DNA from: Falsiroseomonas sp046052145
Lineage (GTDB): Bacteria; Pseudomonadota; Alphaproteobacteria; Acetobacterales; Acetobacteraceae
DNA length: 64,000 nt
Direction: 5' to 3'
NCBI GenBank assembly: GCA_046052145.1
Contig: JBJOMW010000007.1
Location: 97,324 to 161,323 of the forward strand
Part shown: positions 1-8,626 of the stretch, one piece after another
How the letters are laid out: each line of letters begins with the position of its first letter
Numbering within the stretch: position 1 is the first letter of the stretch
Notes under the pieces: model-generated
Told to the model about the DNA's origin: nothing
Seen by the model: the letters and a program-made list of their open reading frames with translations, nothing else
Database searches by the model: none
Program-made: the position numbers and the translations under genes

Positions 1-833
1 AATTCGTCGGCAATATCCCCTTCTACGGCTTCGCCGTGCTCTGCGCGGACCACCCCGATGTGCAGGCGATGATCCCGCGGCTCAGCGACCGGCGCATCAT
101 CACCTATGGCTTCTCGCCGCAGGCCGATATCCGCGCCGAGCGCGTCATCACCGACCGCATGGGCGCGACCTTCGAGGTGATGGTCCGCGACCGCGCGACT
201 GGGCGCATGCGCAGCCTGAAGCCGATGCGCCTGCCGATGCTCGGCCACCACAATGTCCAGAACGCGCTAGCGGCCATCGCCATCGCGGTCGAGATGGATG
301 TGGACGAGCAGACCATTCGCACGGCTCTTGCTGGATTCAAGGGCGTGAAGCGCCGCTTCACCCGCACCGGCGAGGCCGGCGGCATCACCGTGATCGACGA
401 TTACGGCCACCACCCGGTCGAGATCGCCGCCGTGCTCAAGGCCGCGCGCCAGGCCGGCGCGCGCGACGTGATCGCGGTGGTGCAGCCGCATCGCTACTCC
501 CGCCTCGCCACGCTGTTCGAGGAGTTCTGCACCTGCATGAACGACGCGGGCACGGTGATCGTGGCCGATGTCTATGCGGCGGGTGAGCAGCCGATGCCCG
601 GCATCGACCGGGATGCGCTGGTGGATGGGCTGCGCGCGCGCGGCCACCGCTCCGTCGTGCCGCTGCCGGGCCCCGAGAGCCTGGCCGAGATGGTCAACGC
701 CATCGCGCGTCCCGGCGACTACGTTGTCTGCCTTGGCGCCGGCAACATCACCGGCTGGGCGCATGCCCTGCCAGAGCAACTCGCTGCGCTGCAGACGCGC
801 ACGCGCCCGCGCATCGTGGGCGGCAGCAAGTGA
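1..833 (+). CDS. murC: UDP-N-acetylmuramate--L-alanine ligase MurC (5' partial)
   Basis: Cytoplasmic Mur ligase that joins L-alanine to UDP-MurNAc using ATP, an early peptidoglycan step. The frame is open from base 3 with no start in the window, so the N-terminal half, including the ATP-binding loop, lies upstream. What remains is the end of the central domain and the C-terminal ligase domain: the Mur hallmark GHHNVQNALAA near base 245 and the DDYGHHP motif near base 398 are both clear. The TGA at 831-833 overlaps the GTG start of murB, so translation is probably coupled. Gene order identifies the dcw cluster. Identification is firm; only the missing 5' part is unknown. Confidence 0.97.
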   Translation, partial: FVGNIPFYGFAVLCADHPDVQAMIPRLSDRRIITYGFSPQADIRAERVITDRMGATFEVMVRDRATGRMRSLKPMRLPMLGHHNVQNALAAIAIAVEMDVDEQTIRTALAGFKGVKRRFTRTGEAGGITVIDDYGHHPVEIAAVLKAARQAGARDVIAVVQPHRYSRLATLFEEFCTCMNDAGTVIVADVYAAGEQPMPGIDRDALVDGLRARGHRSVVPLPGPESLAEMVNAIARPGDYVVCLGAGNITGWAHALPEQLAALQTRTRPRIVGGSK

Positions 834-1798
834 GGGCGGGGATGCAGCATCACGCCACGCTGCCGCCGCTGCGCGGACGCATCCAGGAGGCAGCGCCGCT
901 CGCGCCGGTCACCTGGTTCCGCGTCGGCGGCCCGGCGGAATGGCTGGTGCGGCCGGCCGACTTCGATGACCTGCTGCTGCTGCTGCGCGACCTGCCGGAT
1001 GCGATCCCGCTGACGGTGATCGGCGCGGCGTCCAACCTGATCGTGCGCGATGGCGGCGTGCGCGGCGTGGTGCTGCGCCTCGCGGGCCGCGCCTTCGCGG
1101 AGATCGCGACGGATGGCGAGGGCATCATCGCCGGCGCCGGCGCGCTGGATGCGACGGTGGCCGAGCACGCGGCCGCGGGGTCACTCGCAGGGCTCGAATT
1201 CCTCGCCGGCATCCCGGGCACCATCGGCGGCGCGGTTGCGATGAATGCCGGGGCCTATGGGGCCGAGGTGAAGGACGTGCTCGACTGGGCGGAGGTTGCG
1301 ACGCCCGCTGGCCTGCTGCGCCTGTCTGCCGCCGAACTTGCTATGGCCTATCGCAAGGCGGTGTTGCCGCCGCGCGGCGTTGTGGTGCGCGCGCGGTTCC
1401 GCGCTGCGCCCGGCGAGGCCGCGGCGATCGCCGCCCGCATGAACGAAATCCGCGCGGCACGTGAAGCGACGCAGCCCGTGCGGGCGCGCACTGGCGGCTC
1501 CACCTTCAAGAACCCGCCCGGCGCCAAGGCGTGGCAGCTGGTGGATGCAGCGGGCTGCCGCGGCCTCGCTCGTGGTGGCGCGCAGGTGAGCGAGCTGCAT
1601 GCGAATTTCCTGCTCAATACGGGCGGCGCCACCGCGGCCGATATCGAGGGCCTCGGCGAGGAGGTCCGCGCGCGGGTGAAGGCGGCTTCCGGCATCGAGC
1701 TGGAATGGGAAATCAAGCGCGTGGGGGAGGAGCTGAACGGCTCGCCGATTCAGACCTCCGCGCCGTCCGGCGCTCCGGTCATCGGAGAACCGCGATGA
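830..1798 (+). CDS. murB: UDP-N-acetylenolpyruvoylglucosamine reductase MurB
   Basis: FAD- and NADPH-dependent reductase that turns UDP-GlcNAc-enolpyruvate into UDP-MurNAc in the cytoplasm. The 322-residue frame carries the FAD-binding features RVGGPAEW near residue 31 and GIPGTIGGAVAMNAGAYG near 127-144, and the C-terminal GGSTFKNP segment whose serine is the usual proton donor. Length suits a type I/II MurB. The GTG at 830 overlaps the end of murC; an in-frame ATG at 842 is an alternative start. Its TGA overlaps the ATG of ddl (ATGA at 1795-1798), so the genes are translated as a coupled series. Confidence 0.97.
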   Translation: MRAGMQHHATLPPLRGRIQEAAPLAPVTWFRVGGPAEWLVRPADFDDLLLLLRDLPDAIPLTVIGAASNLIVRDGGVRGVVLRLAGRAFAEIATDGEGIIAGAGALDATVAEHAAAGSLAGLEFLAGIPGTIGGAVAMNAGAYGAEVKDVLDWAEVATPAGLLRLSAAELAMAYRKAVLPPRGVVVRARFRAAPGEAAAIAARMNEIRAAREATQPVRARTGGSTFKNPPGAKAWQLVDAAGCRGLARGGAQVSELHANFLLNTGGATAADIEGLGEEVRARVKAASGIELEWEIKRVGEELNGSPIQTSAPSGAPVIGEPR

Positions 1799-2712
1799 CC
1801 CATGTCGCGGTCCTTCATGGCGGTGTCTCGGCCGAGCGCGAGGTCAGCCTCGCCACCGGCGCACAGGTTGTCGCCGCGCTGCGCCAGGCCGGCTTCGAGG
1901 TCACGCCGATCGAGGTCGGGCAGGATTTGGCAGCCGTGATCGCAGCCCTGCAGGCGGCGAAGCCCGATGTCGTGTTCAACGCGCTGCATGGCCGCTTCGG
2001 CGAGGATGGCTGCATTCAGGGCGTGCTGGACTGGCTCGGCCTGCCCTACACGCATTCGGGGCTTCGCGCCTCGGCCGTCGCCATGGACAAGGGCGCCGCC
2101 AAGGCCGCCTTCGCCGCTGCGGGCTTGCCGGTGGCGCCTTCGCGCATCGTCTCCCCGGAGGAGTTGGAGGCGGCCGACCCGTTGCCGCGGCCCTTCGTGG
2201 TGAAGCCGGTCAATGAAGGCTCCTCGGTCGGCGTCGAGATTCTCCGGGATGGCGATAATCGCCGTGCGGAGATCGCACGCGGCTGGAAGTACGACCGCCG
2301 CATCATGGCGGAAGCCTATATCCCGGGTCGCGAGCTGACCGTCGCCGTGATGGGCGACCGGCCGCTCGAGGTGACGGAGATCGACACCGGCCACGTCTTC
2401 TACGACTACCAGGCGAAATACGCCGATGGCGGCAGCCGCCACACCCTTCCCGCGCCGGTGCATCCCGAAATCCGCGCCCAGGCGATGGAAGCGGCGCTGC
2501 GCGCACATCAGGCGCTCGGCTGCCGCGGCGTGTCGCGCGCCGATTTCCGCTACGACGACACGGCGGGCGAACCCGGGCGGCTCTATATTCTGGAAGTCAA
2601 CACGCAGCCCGGCATGACGCGCACCTCGCTCGTGCCCGAACAGGCCGCGCATGTCGGCATCGCCTTCCCTGAACTTTGCGCCTGGATGGTGCGGGAGGCG
2701 CGCTGTGGGTAA
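1795..2712 (+). CDS. ddl: D-alanine--D-alanine ligase Ddl
   Basis: ATP-grasp enzyme that makes D-Ala-D-Ala for the peptidoglycan stem peptide. The 305-residue protein starts MTHVAVLHGG and shows the family N-terminal motif GGVSAEREVSL, the ATP-grasp segment VKPVNEGSSVGV, and the C-terminal metal/substrate motif EVNTQPGMT. The open frame extends much further upstream (to 1531) inside murB, but the ATG at 1795 gives the normal family length and overlaps the murB stop. The 3' end overlaps the likely ftsQ GTG by 8 nt. Confidence 0.97.
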   Translation: MTHVAVLHGGVSAEREVSLATGAQVVAALRQAGFEVTPIEVGQDLAAVIAALQAAKPDVVFNALHGRFGEDGCIQGVLDWLGLPYTHSGLRASAVAMDKGAAKAAFAAAGLPVAPSRIVSPEELEAADPLPRPFVVKPVNEGSSVGVEILRDGDNRRAEIARGWKYDRRIMAEAYIPGRELTVAVMGDRPLEVTEIDTGHVFYDYQAKYADGGSRHTLPAPVHPEIRAQAMEAALRAHQALGCRGVSRADFRYDDTAGEPGRLYILEVNTQPGMTRTSLVPEQAAHVGIAFPELCAWMVREARCG

Positions 2713-3613
2713 CTCACTGCTCCGCAGCGGGATGCGCAGCCTCAGCGCCGGGCGGGGTGGCGCCGGGCGCGCGCGCCGCGAACAGGATCGGCCGGGCCGG
2801 CTTCGGCTCTGGCTGCGTCGTCGTCGCGGCCTCGCCAAGCCGGCGGCCCTCGCGCTGCTCGGCCTCGGCGCGTTCGGTGCGCTCGGGCTCGGCCTTTACC
2901 TGGCCGATCCGGCGGGGCGCGTGCAGGCGCTGGCGGAACGCGCGGCGGCCATTGGCGACGCCGCCGGCTTCGAAGTGCGCGAGGTGATCCTGGAGGGCCG
3001 CGCCAATACGCCGCTCGACCTCGTGGACGCTGCCATCGGCGTCAGCCGCGGCGATCCGATCCTCGATTTCTCGCCGGCCGAGGTGCGCGCGCGGCTCGAG
3101 ACCATCGCCTGGGTCGAAAGCGCGCATGTGGAACGCCGCCTGCCCGGCACCATCCTGGTGCGGCTGCAGGAACGCACGCCGTTTGCCATCTGGCAGAACC
3201 AGGGCCGCTTCGCGATCATCAACCGCGACGGCAAGGTGGTGACGAGCGAGACGCTCGACGCCTTCGGCCCACTGCCGCTGGTCGTCGGCGCAGGCGCAGA
3301 GCGGCATGGCGCTGCGCTCTATGACCTGCTGCTGGCGCATCGCCCGATCCTGGAGCGCACCCAGGCCATGGTGCGCGTCGGCGAGCGGCGCTGGAACCTG
3401 CGGCTGCACAACGGCATGGATGTGCTGCTGCCCGAGGGGCAGGAAGCGCCGGCGCTCAATCGCCTGGCGGAGATGCATACGCGCCACGCGCTGCTCGACC
3501 GGCCGCTGGTCGCGATCGATATGCGCCTGCCGGACCGCATGGTGCTGCGCCAGCCGCCCGCGCCCGAGCCCGCGCCGCAGCAGCGCCGCCAGCCTCCGGG
3601 GAGGAGCGGATGA
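2705..3613 (+). CDS. ftsQ: Cell division protein FtsQ
   Basis: Bitopic inner-membrane divisome protein that links cytoplasmic FtsZ/FtsA to periplasmic septal synthesis. The product has an Arg-rich cytoplasmic N-terminus, one membrane segment rich in Leu/Ala/Gly around residues 45-65, a POTRA domain starting FEVREVILEG, and a beta domain ending in a Pro/Gln-rich tail. The GTG at 2705 is preferred because it overlaps ddl by only 8 nt; an ATG at 2732 is also possible. The stop overlaps the ftsA start (ATGA at 3610). Sequence is divergent, as usual for FtsQ, but position and domain order are decisive. Confidence 0.93.
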   Translation: MGNSLLRSGMRSLSAGRGGAGRARREQDRPGRLRLWLRRRRGLAKPAALALLGLGAFGALGLGLYLADPAGRVQALAERAAAIGDAAGFEVREVILEGRANTPLDLVDAAIGVSRGDPILDFSPAEVRARLETIAWVESAHVERRLPGTILVRLQERTPFAIWQNQGRFAIINRDGKVVTSETLDAFGPLPLVVGAGAERHGAALYDLLLAHRPILERTQAMVRVGERRWNLRLHNGMDVLLPEGQEAPALNRLAEMHTRHALLDRPLVAIDMRLPDRMVLRQPPAPEPAPQQRRQPPGRSG

Positions 3614-4902
3614 CCGCCCTCTCGCGCCTGCCCGTCCCGGTCGAGGGCGCGCCGCGGCCGCGCAAGCGCGGCGCGCGCTCCGGCGCCTTCGGCGTGCTCG
3701 ACATCGGCACGACCAAGACGGTGTGCCTGATTGCCCGCATCGAGGGCGATGGCGAGCCGCGCGTGCTCGGCTTCGGCTGGCAGCGCGGCCGCGGCATGAA
3801 GGGCGGCTCCATCATCGACCTGGACGAGGCCGAGCGCGCGATCCGCGCCGCGGTTGGCCAGGCAGAGGAGATGTCGGACACCAAGCTGTCCGGGGTGATC
3901 GTCAACCTGTCATGCGGGCAGCCGGAATCGCGGCTGCTGCAGCTGGAATTCCCGATCGGCGACCGCGCCGTCACCGATGCCGATCTGCGCACCATCCTCG
4001 CCGAAGGCCGCCGCCGCGGCCATGAGGATGGGCGGGAGACGGTGCATGGCGCGCCCGTGTCCTTCACCGTGGATGCGACGCCGGGCGTCGAGGATCCGCG
4101 CGGGATGGTGTGCGAGACGCTCGGCGCGCGCATCCATCTGGTGGATGCCTCGCAGGCGGCGCTGCGCACGCTCGGCACCTGCCTCGCGCGCTGCGACCTG
4201 GAGGTGGAGGAGCTGGTCTCCGCCCCCTTCGCAGCCGGCCTCGCGACGCTGGTCGAGGATGAGAAGCGCATCGGCGCCACGGTCGTGGACATGGGCGGCG
4301 GCACGACCTCGATCGCGGTCTTCGCCGAAGGCCAGCTGATCCACACCAGCCAGATCCCCGTCGGCGGCTGGCAGGTGACAAACGACCTCGCCCGTGTGTT
4401 GTCCACGCCGATCAACCATGCCGAGCGTCTGAAGACGCTGCATGGCGGCGCGCTGTCCTCGGCCGATGATGAGCGTGAGATGCTGCCCGTGCCGCTGGTC
4501 GGCGAGGATGAGGACCACATCCTGCGCGTCCCGCGCGCGATGGTCGTGAACATCATCCGCCCGCGGCTGGAGGAAACCTTCGAATTCGTGCGCGAACGGC
4601 TGGAACAGGCCGGCGTCGCGCAGGAAGCCGGCACGCGTGTCGTGCTCACCGGCGGCGGCAGCCTGCTGATCGGCGCGCGTGAGCTCGCCGCGCGGGTGCT
4701 GGACCGTCAGGTGCGGCTCGGCAAGCCGCGCACCGTGCGCGGCCTGCCCGACACGGCCGGCGTGCCGGCCTTTGCCGTCGCCACCGGGCTGCTCGCTTGG
4801 GCCGCCGGCGAAGGGCGCCCGATCGTGGATGTCGCCCCCGGGCTTGAGAATTCGCGCGGCGCGCTGCGCCGCCTCGTCGAATGGCTGAAGGTGCGCCTGT
4901 GA
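3610..4902 (+). CDS. ftsA: Cell division protein FtsA
   Basis: Actin-like ATPase that tethers FtsZ filaments to the membrane. The 430-residue protein shows the phosphate-1 motif LDIGTTKTV near residue 32, the phosphate-2 motif VVDMGGGTTSIAVF near 227, and the adenosine motif VLTGGGSLL near 346. The last residues (RRLVEWLKVRL) form a basic amphipathic helix, the expected membrane-targeting sequence. It overlaps ftsQ by 4 nt and is followed by 74 nt before ftsZ. Confidence 0.97.
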   Translation: MTALSRLPVPVEGAPRPRKRGARSGAFGVLDIGTTKTVCLIARIEGDGEPRVLGFGWQRGRGMKGGSIIDLDEAERAIRAAVGQAEEMSDTKLSGVIVNLSCGQPESRLLQLEFPIGDRAVTDADLRTILAEGRRRGHEDGRETVHGAPVSFTVDATPGVEDPRGMVCETLGARIHLVDASQAALRTLGTCLARCDLEVEELVSAPFAAGLATLVEDEKRIGATVVDMGGGTTSIAVFAEGQLIHTSQIPVGGWQVTNDLARVLSTPINHAERLKTLHGGALSSADDEREMLPVPLVGEDEDHILRVPRAMVVNIIRPRLEETFEFVRERLEQAGVAQEAGTRVVLTGGGSLLIGARELAARVLDRQVRLGKPRTVRGLPDTAGVPAFAVATGLLAWAAGEGRPIVDVAPGLENSRGALRRLVEWLKVRL

Positions 4903-4976
4903 CGCGCGCCCCGGTCCCCACCACCAACAAGCCAGCCGCGACGCACGGCTGAGACACTTCAGGAGAGGCTAGACCC

Positions 4977-6482
4977 ATGACGCTGAACCTCACCATCCCG
5001 GCCCACCAGACCACGGATTTCACGCCGCGCATCACGGTCGTGGGCGTTGGCGGCGGCGGGACGAACGCCGTCAACAACATGGTCTCCATGGGCCTCGGGG
5101 GGGTCGAGTTCCTCGTCGCCAACACCGATGCGCAGTCGCTGGTGCATTCCAAGGCCGACCGGCGCGTGCAGCTCGGGCCCCATCTGACGCAGGGCCTCGG
5201 CGCCGGCGCGAAGCCCGAGATCGGCCGCGCCGCGGCGGAGGAAGCGACGGAAGACCTGGCCCGCCACCTGGAAGGCTGCCACATGGTCTTCGTCACCGCC
5301 GGCATGGGCGGCGGCACCGGCACCGGCGCGGCACCGGTCATCGCGCGCATGGCGCGCGAGCGCGGCATCCTGACCGTCGGCGTGGTGACCAAGCCCTTCG
5401 ACTTCGAAGGCCCGAAGCGGCGCAAGTCCGCCGAGGCCGGCATCGAGGAGCTGCAGCAATTCGTGGACACGCTGATCGTGATCCCGAACCAGAACCTCTT
5501 CCGCCTGGCGAATGAGCGGACGACCTTCGCCGAGGCCTTTAAGATGGCCGACAACGTCCTCTACATGGGCGTGCGCGGCGTCACCGACCTGATGCTCGCA
5601 CCGGGCCTGGTGAACCTCGACTTCGCCGACATCCGCACCGTGATGGCGGAGATGGGCAAGGCGATGATGGGCACCGGCGAGGCAGAGGGCGAGGACCGCG
5701 CGGTGAAGGCGGCCGAGGCCGCGATCAGCAACCCGCTGCTCGAAGACACCTCGATGCGCGGCGCGCGCGGCGTGCTGATCAACATCACCGGCGGCCTCGA
5801 CATGACGCTGTTTGAGGTGGATGAGGCAGCAAACCGCATCCGCCGCGAGGTGGACGAGGACGCGAACATCATCTTCGGCTCCTCCGCCGATGAGAGCATG
5901 AACGGGCGCATCCGCGTCTCCGTCGTCGCCACCGGCATCGAAGCCGCGGTGATGCGCGAGGCGGAACGGCCGAAGCTCGTCGCCGTGGGCGGCGGCGTGG
6001 CAATGCCGACGCAGGCCGTGGCCACCACGGCCATTCCCTCGGCGCAGCCGGCGCGCGCGGCGAGCGGCTTCATGCCCCGCGTCGCGGCGCAGCCCGCCGG
6101 CGCCGCGCCGGCCGCACCAGCCATGCTGCGCCAGGCGCAGCCCTTCGTCGCACCGGCGCAGCTCGCCCCGGTGCAGGAGGAGCCCTTGCCGGTCGAGGAG
6201 CCCGTCGCCCTCGCCCCCGAGCCGCAGCTCCGTCAGCCCGCCGCCCGGCCTGCCGCGCCGTCTCCCGCGCCGATGAGCCGCTTCGGCAGCATCTTCCAGC
6301 GCGCCACCGGCCTGATCCGGCGCGAGCTGCCGGCCGAGCCGGTCCCGCAGGCTGCGGTGCAGCCGGCCGCACCGCGTGTCGAGCCGGTGGCGGCGCCGAC
6401 CCCGCGCGCGCAGGGCCGTACGGCCCCGCAGGAGGAGATGGGCCTCGACATCCCGACCTTCCTGCGCCGCCAGAATAACTAA
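4977..6482 (+). CDS. ftsZ: Cell division protein FtsZ
   Basis: Tubulin-like GTPase that forms the Z ring. The GTP-binding loop GGGTGTG lies at residues 111-117, after an N-terminal GGGGTNAV loop. The globular domain ends near residue 330. It is followed by a long Ala/Pro-rich linker, longer than in E. coli as is common in alphaproteobacteria, and the conserved C-terminal peptide LDIPTFLRRQ that binds FtsA. A strong ribosome site (AGGAG at 4961-4965) precedes the ATG. An intrinsic terminator at 6627-6660 follows, so ftsZ is probably the last gene of the dcw transcript. Confidence 0.98.
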   Translation: MTLNLTIPAHQTTDFTPRITVVGVGGGGTNAVNNMVSMGLGGVEFLVANTDAQSLVHSKADRRVQLGPHLTQGLGAGAKPEIGRAAAEEATEDLARHLEGCHMVFVTAGMGGGTGTGAAPVIARMARERGILTVGVVTKPFDFEGPKRRKSAEAGIEELQQFVDTLIVIPNQNLFRLANERTTFAEAFKMADNVLYMGVRGVTDLMLAPGLVNLDFADIRTVMAEMGKAMMGTGEAEGEDRAVKAAEAAISNPLLEDTSMRGARGVLINITGGLDMTLFEVDEAANRIRREVDEDANIIFGSSADESMNGRIRVSVVATGIEAAVMREAERPKLVAVGGGVAMPTQAVATTAIPSAQPARAASGFMPRVAAQPAGAAPAAPAMLRQAQPFVAPAQLAPVQEEPLPVEEPVALAPEPQLRQPAARPAAPSPAPMSRFGSIFQRATGLIRRELPAEPVPQAAVQPAAPRVEPVAAPTPRAQGRTAPQEEMGLDIPTFLRRQNN

Positions 6483-6577
6483 GGCGAAATTGAGGCAAAT
6501 CAGGGCGCGAGTGCGCCGCACCAATGCATTACTATCAATGGCTTGTAGCGTAATACGGCGAAACAACGCTTGAATGG

Positions 6578-6591
6578 CGTTCCGTGGAACG
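6578..6591. promoter_or_regulatory. Short palindrome in the ftsZ-lpxC gap
   Basis: CGTTCC-GT-GGAACG is a perfect 6-bp inverted repeat about 35 nt upstream of the ftsZ terminator hairpin. The surrounding 6483-6600 is less G+C-rich than the neighbouring genes. It could be an operator or an RNA hairpin. No known regulator is recognised. Confidence 0.25.
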
Positions 6592-6626
6592 GAGTGGCAT
6601 TTCTTCATGGGGCGTTGTGGTTTTGG

Positions 6627-6660
6627 GCGGCGCCCCTTCCGGATGGGGCGCCGCTTTTTT
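6627..6660 (+). terminator. Intrinsic terminator after ftsZ
   Basis: A perfect 10-bp G+C-rich stem (arms 6627-6636 and 6645-6654, loop 6637-6644) is followed directly by six T residues. This is a textbook rho-independent terminator between ftsZ and lpxC. lpxC therefore probably depends on its own promoter in roughly 6660-6730 or on read-through. Confidence 0.88.
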
Positions 6661-6740
6661 GTGCGGGTGCGCCACCGGCGCGAAGGCGGGGAAGGCGGGC
6701 CAGCGGGGCCCAGCGACCCGCCGGTGATGTGGAGCGCGAC

Positions 6741-7688
6741 TTGGACGGTTTCCTTGCCACGGACTGGCCCGGCAGGCGGACGCTGAAGACAGCGATCGGC
6801 TGCGTGGGCGTCGGGCTGCACAGCGGGCGGCGCGTGTCGCTCACGCTGCGCCCGGCGGCGGCCGGCACGGGCATCCTGTTCCGGCGGATCGACCTCGGCA
6901 TCGACATTCCGGCCCGATTCGACCGCGTGGTGGACACGCGCCTCTGCACGGCCCTGGTGGCCGCGAAGGCGCCGCAGGCGCGCATCGGCACGGTCGAGCA
7001 CATCATGGCCGCGCTGGCCGGTACCGGCATCACCGATGCCATTGTCGAACTCGACGGGCCGGAAGTGCCGATCCTGGATGGCGCCGCCGCATCCTTCGTC
7101 TTCCTGATCGACTGCGCCGGCACCACCGCCCTGCCGGGTGCCGCCCCCGTGCTTGAGGTGCTGAAGCCCGTGCGCGTCACGGATGGCGAGGCCTTCGCCG
7201 AACTGCACCCGACACCCGACACCGGGCTGACCGCCGCGCTCACCATCGACTTCCCGGCGGATGTGATCGGCCGCCAGAAGATGGAACTGCGCGTGACGCG
7301 CGCCGCCTTCCGGGCGCAACTGGCCGAGGCACGGACCTTCGCCTTGGCCGAGGACGTCGCCAGGCTGCGGGCCGCGGGCCTTGCCCAGGGCGGGAGCCTC
7401 GCCAACGCCGTGGTGGTGGACGGGCCGCTGGTGCTGAACCCGGGCGGGCTGCGCTGGCCGGATGAATTCGTCCGCCACAAGCTGCTCGACGTGGTGGGCG
7501 ACCTTGCGCTGGCTGGCGCGGTGCTCTCGGCGCGCTTCGTGGGCCATCGCTCGGGGCATGCGCTGAACAATCAGGTGCTGCGCGCCCTCTTCGCGGACCG
7601 CGCCGCCTGGCGCCTGACGGAAGGCGAATTGGCGGCCGAGGGTGCTGCCATCCGCCTGCCTGCCGCCGCCGCCCCCGCCATCGCCTGA
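6741..7688 (+). CDS. lpxC: UDP-3-O-acyl-N-acetylglucosamine deacetylase LpxC
   Basis: Zinc deacetylase that catalyses the committed step of lipid A synthesis. The motif VEHIMAALAG carries one zinc histidine and the later RHKLLDVVGDLAL supplies the rest of the metal/catalytic set. The frame stays open back to 6570, but that part reads through the terminator and has no LpxC similarity. The family normally starts just before LKTAIGCVGVGLHSG. A TTG at 6741, with GGAG at 6731-6734 six bases upstream, gives 315 residues; the GTG at 6729 is the alternative. An automated call at 6570 would be about 57 residues too long. Confidence 0.94.
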   Translation: MDGFLATDWPGRRTLKTAIGCVGVGLHSGRRVSLTLRPAAAGTGILFRRIDLGIDIPARFDRVVDTRLCTALVAAKAPQARIGTVEHIMAALAGTGITDAIVELDGPEVPILDGAAASFVFLIDCAGTTALPGAAPVLEVLKPVRVTDGEAFAELHPTPDTGLTAALTIDFPADVIGRQKMELRVTRAAFRAQLAEARTFALAEDVARLRAAGLAQGGSLANAVVVDGPLVLNPGGLRWPDEFVRHKLLDVVGDLALAGAVLSARFVGHRSGHALNNQVLRALFADRAAWRLTEGELAAEGAAIRLPAAAAPAIA

Positions 7689-7756
7689 CCGCGCGAAAAG
7701 GACGGCTTGGCACGCCTTGCCCCGCCGCCGCCCTGCCGTGGTATAGGGGACGCGCC

Positions 7757-8605
7757 ATGCGCCACCTCCTCCCAACGCTCCGCCGGCTGGCCCTGCCTGT
7801 CGTGCTCCTGTTGCCGCTTGCCGGCTGCACCGCCTGGGATGGGCGGCAGGATTCGCTGAACCCGCGCAGCGAAGCCACGCGGGACATGTCGCCCGAAGAG
7901 CTCTTCGCCGCCGGCATCGAGGCGCTGAACCGCGAGCAATATGCCCGCGCTGTCGAGCTGTTCGATCTGGTCGAGCGCGAGCACCCCTACTCGACCTTCG
8001 CCACCAACGCGAAGCTCATGTCCGCCTATGGCGAGTACATGCGCAACCGCTACACCGAAGCGCTCGGCGCGCTGGACCGCTTCATCCAGCTGCATCCGGC
8101 CCACCGCGACATCGCCTATGCCTATTACCTCCGCGCCCTGTCGATGTATGAGCAGATCAACGACATCGAGCGCGACCAGCGCGCGACGGAACTCGCCATG
8201 GGCGCACTGCAGGATGTGGTGAATCGGTTCCCGAACACGCCCTATGCGCGCGATGCGCGGCTGAAGATGGACCTCGCCCGCGACCACCTGGCAGGGCGCG
8301 AGATGACGGTGGGCCGCTTCTACCAGACCCGCCGCCTGCACCTGGCCGCGATCGGGCGCTTCCGCCGCGTCGTGGATGAGTTCCAGACCACGAACCACGT
8401 GCCGGAAGCCCTGCACCGTCTGACCGAGGTCTACCTGACGCTCGGCATGGTGGAGGAGGCGCGCCGCACCGCCTCGGTGCTCGGCCACAACTATCCGGGC
8501 AGCCCCTGGTACCTGGACAGCTACGCGCTGCTGGTCGCGGGCGGCCAGGCCAGCGCGCAGGACAGCCCCGGCTTCTTCAGCCGCATGCTCGGCGGCCTGT
8601 TCTAA
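7757..8605 (+). CDS. bamD: Outer membrane assembly lipoprotein BamD (ComL)
   Basis: Lipoprotein of the BAM complex that inserts beta-barrel proteins into the outer membrane. The 282-residue product begins with a lipoprotein signal ending in the lipobox LAGC. It then has tandem TPR-type helices (ALNREQYARAVELFDLVE and similar) matching the usual BamD length. It lies 68 nt after lpxC and 21 nt before recN. That lpxC-bamD-recN order is common in alphaproteobacteria. Confidence 0.95.
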   Translation: MRHLLPTLRRLALPVVLLLPLAGCTAWDGRQDSLNPRSEATRDMSPEELFAAGIEALNREQYARAVELFDLVEREHPYSTFATNAKLMSAYGEYMRNRYTEALGALDRFIQLHPAHRDIAYAYYLRALSMYEQINDIERDQRATELAMGALQDVVNRFPNTPYARDARLKMDLARDHLAGREMTVGRFYQTRRLHLAAIGRFRRVVDEFQTTNHVPEALHRLTEVYLTLGMVEEARRTASVLGHNYPGSPWYLDSYALLVAGGQASAQDSPGFFSRMLGGLF

Positions 8606-8626
8606 CCGCGGTCCGGCACCGCGCCC

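Noticed and set aside
6570..6740. N-terminal extension of the lpxC frame
   Set aside because: It includes the intrinsic terminator hairpin and has no similarity to LpxC; the family start is near 6729-6741.
4959..7775. A 938-codon open frame on the minus strand across ftsZ and lpxC
   Set aside because: Antisense shadow of two certain genes, His/Arg/Gly-biased composition, no recognisable domain.
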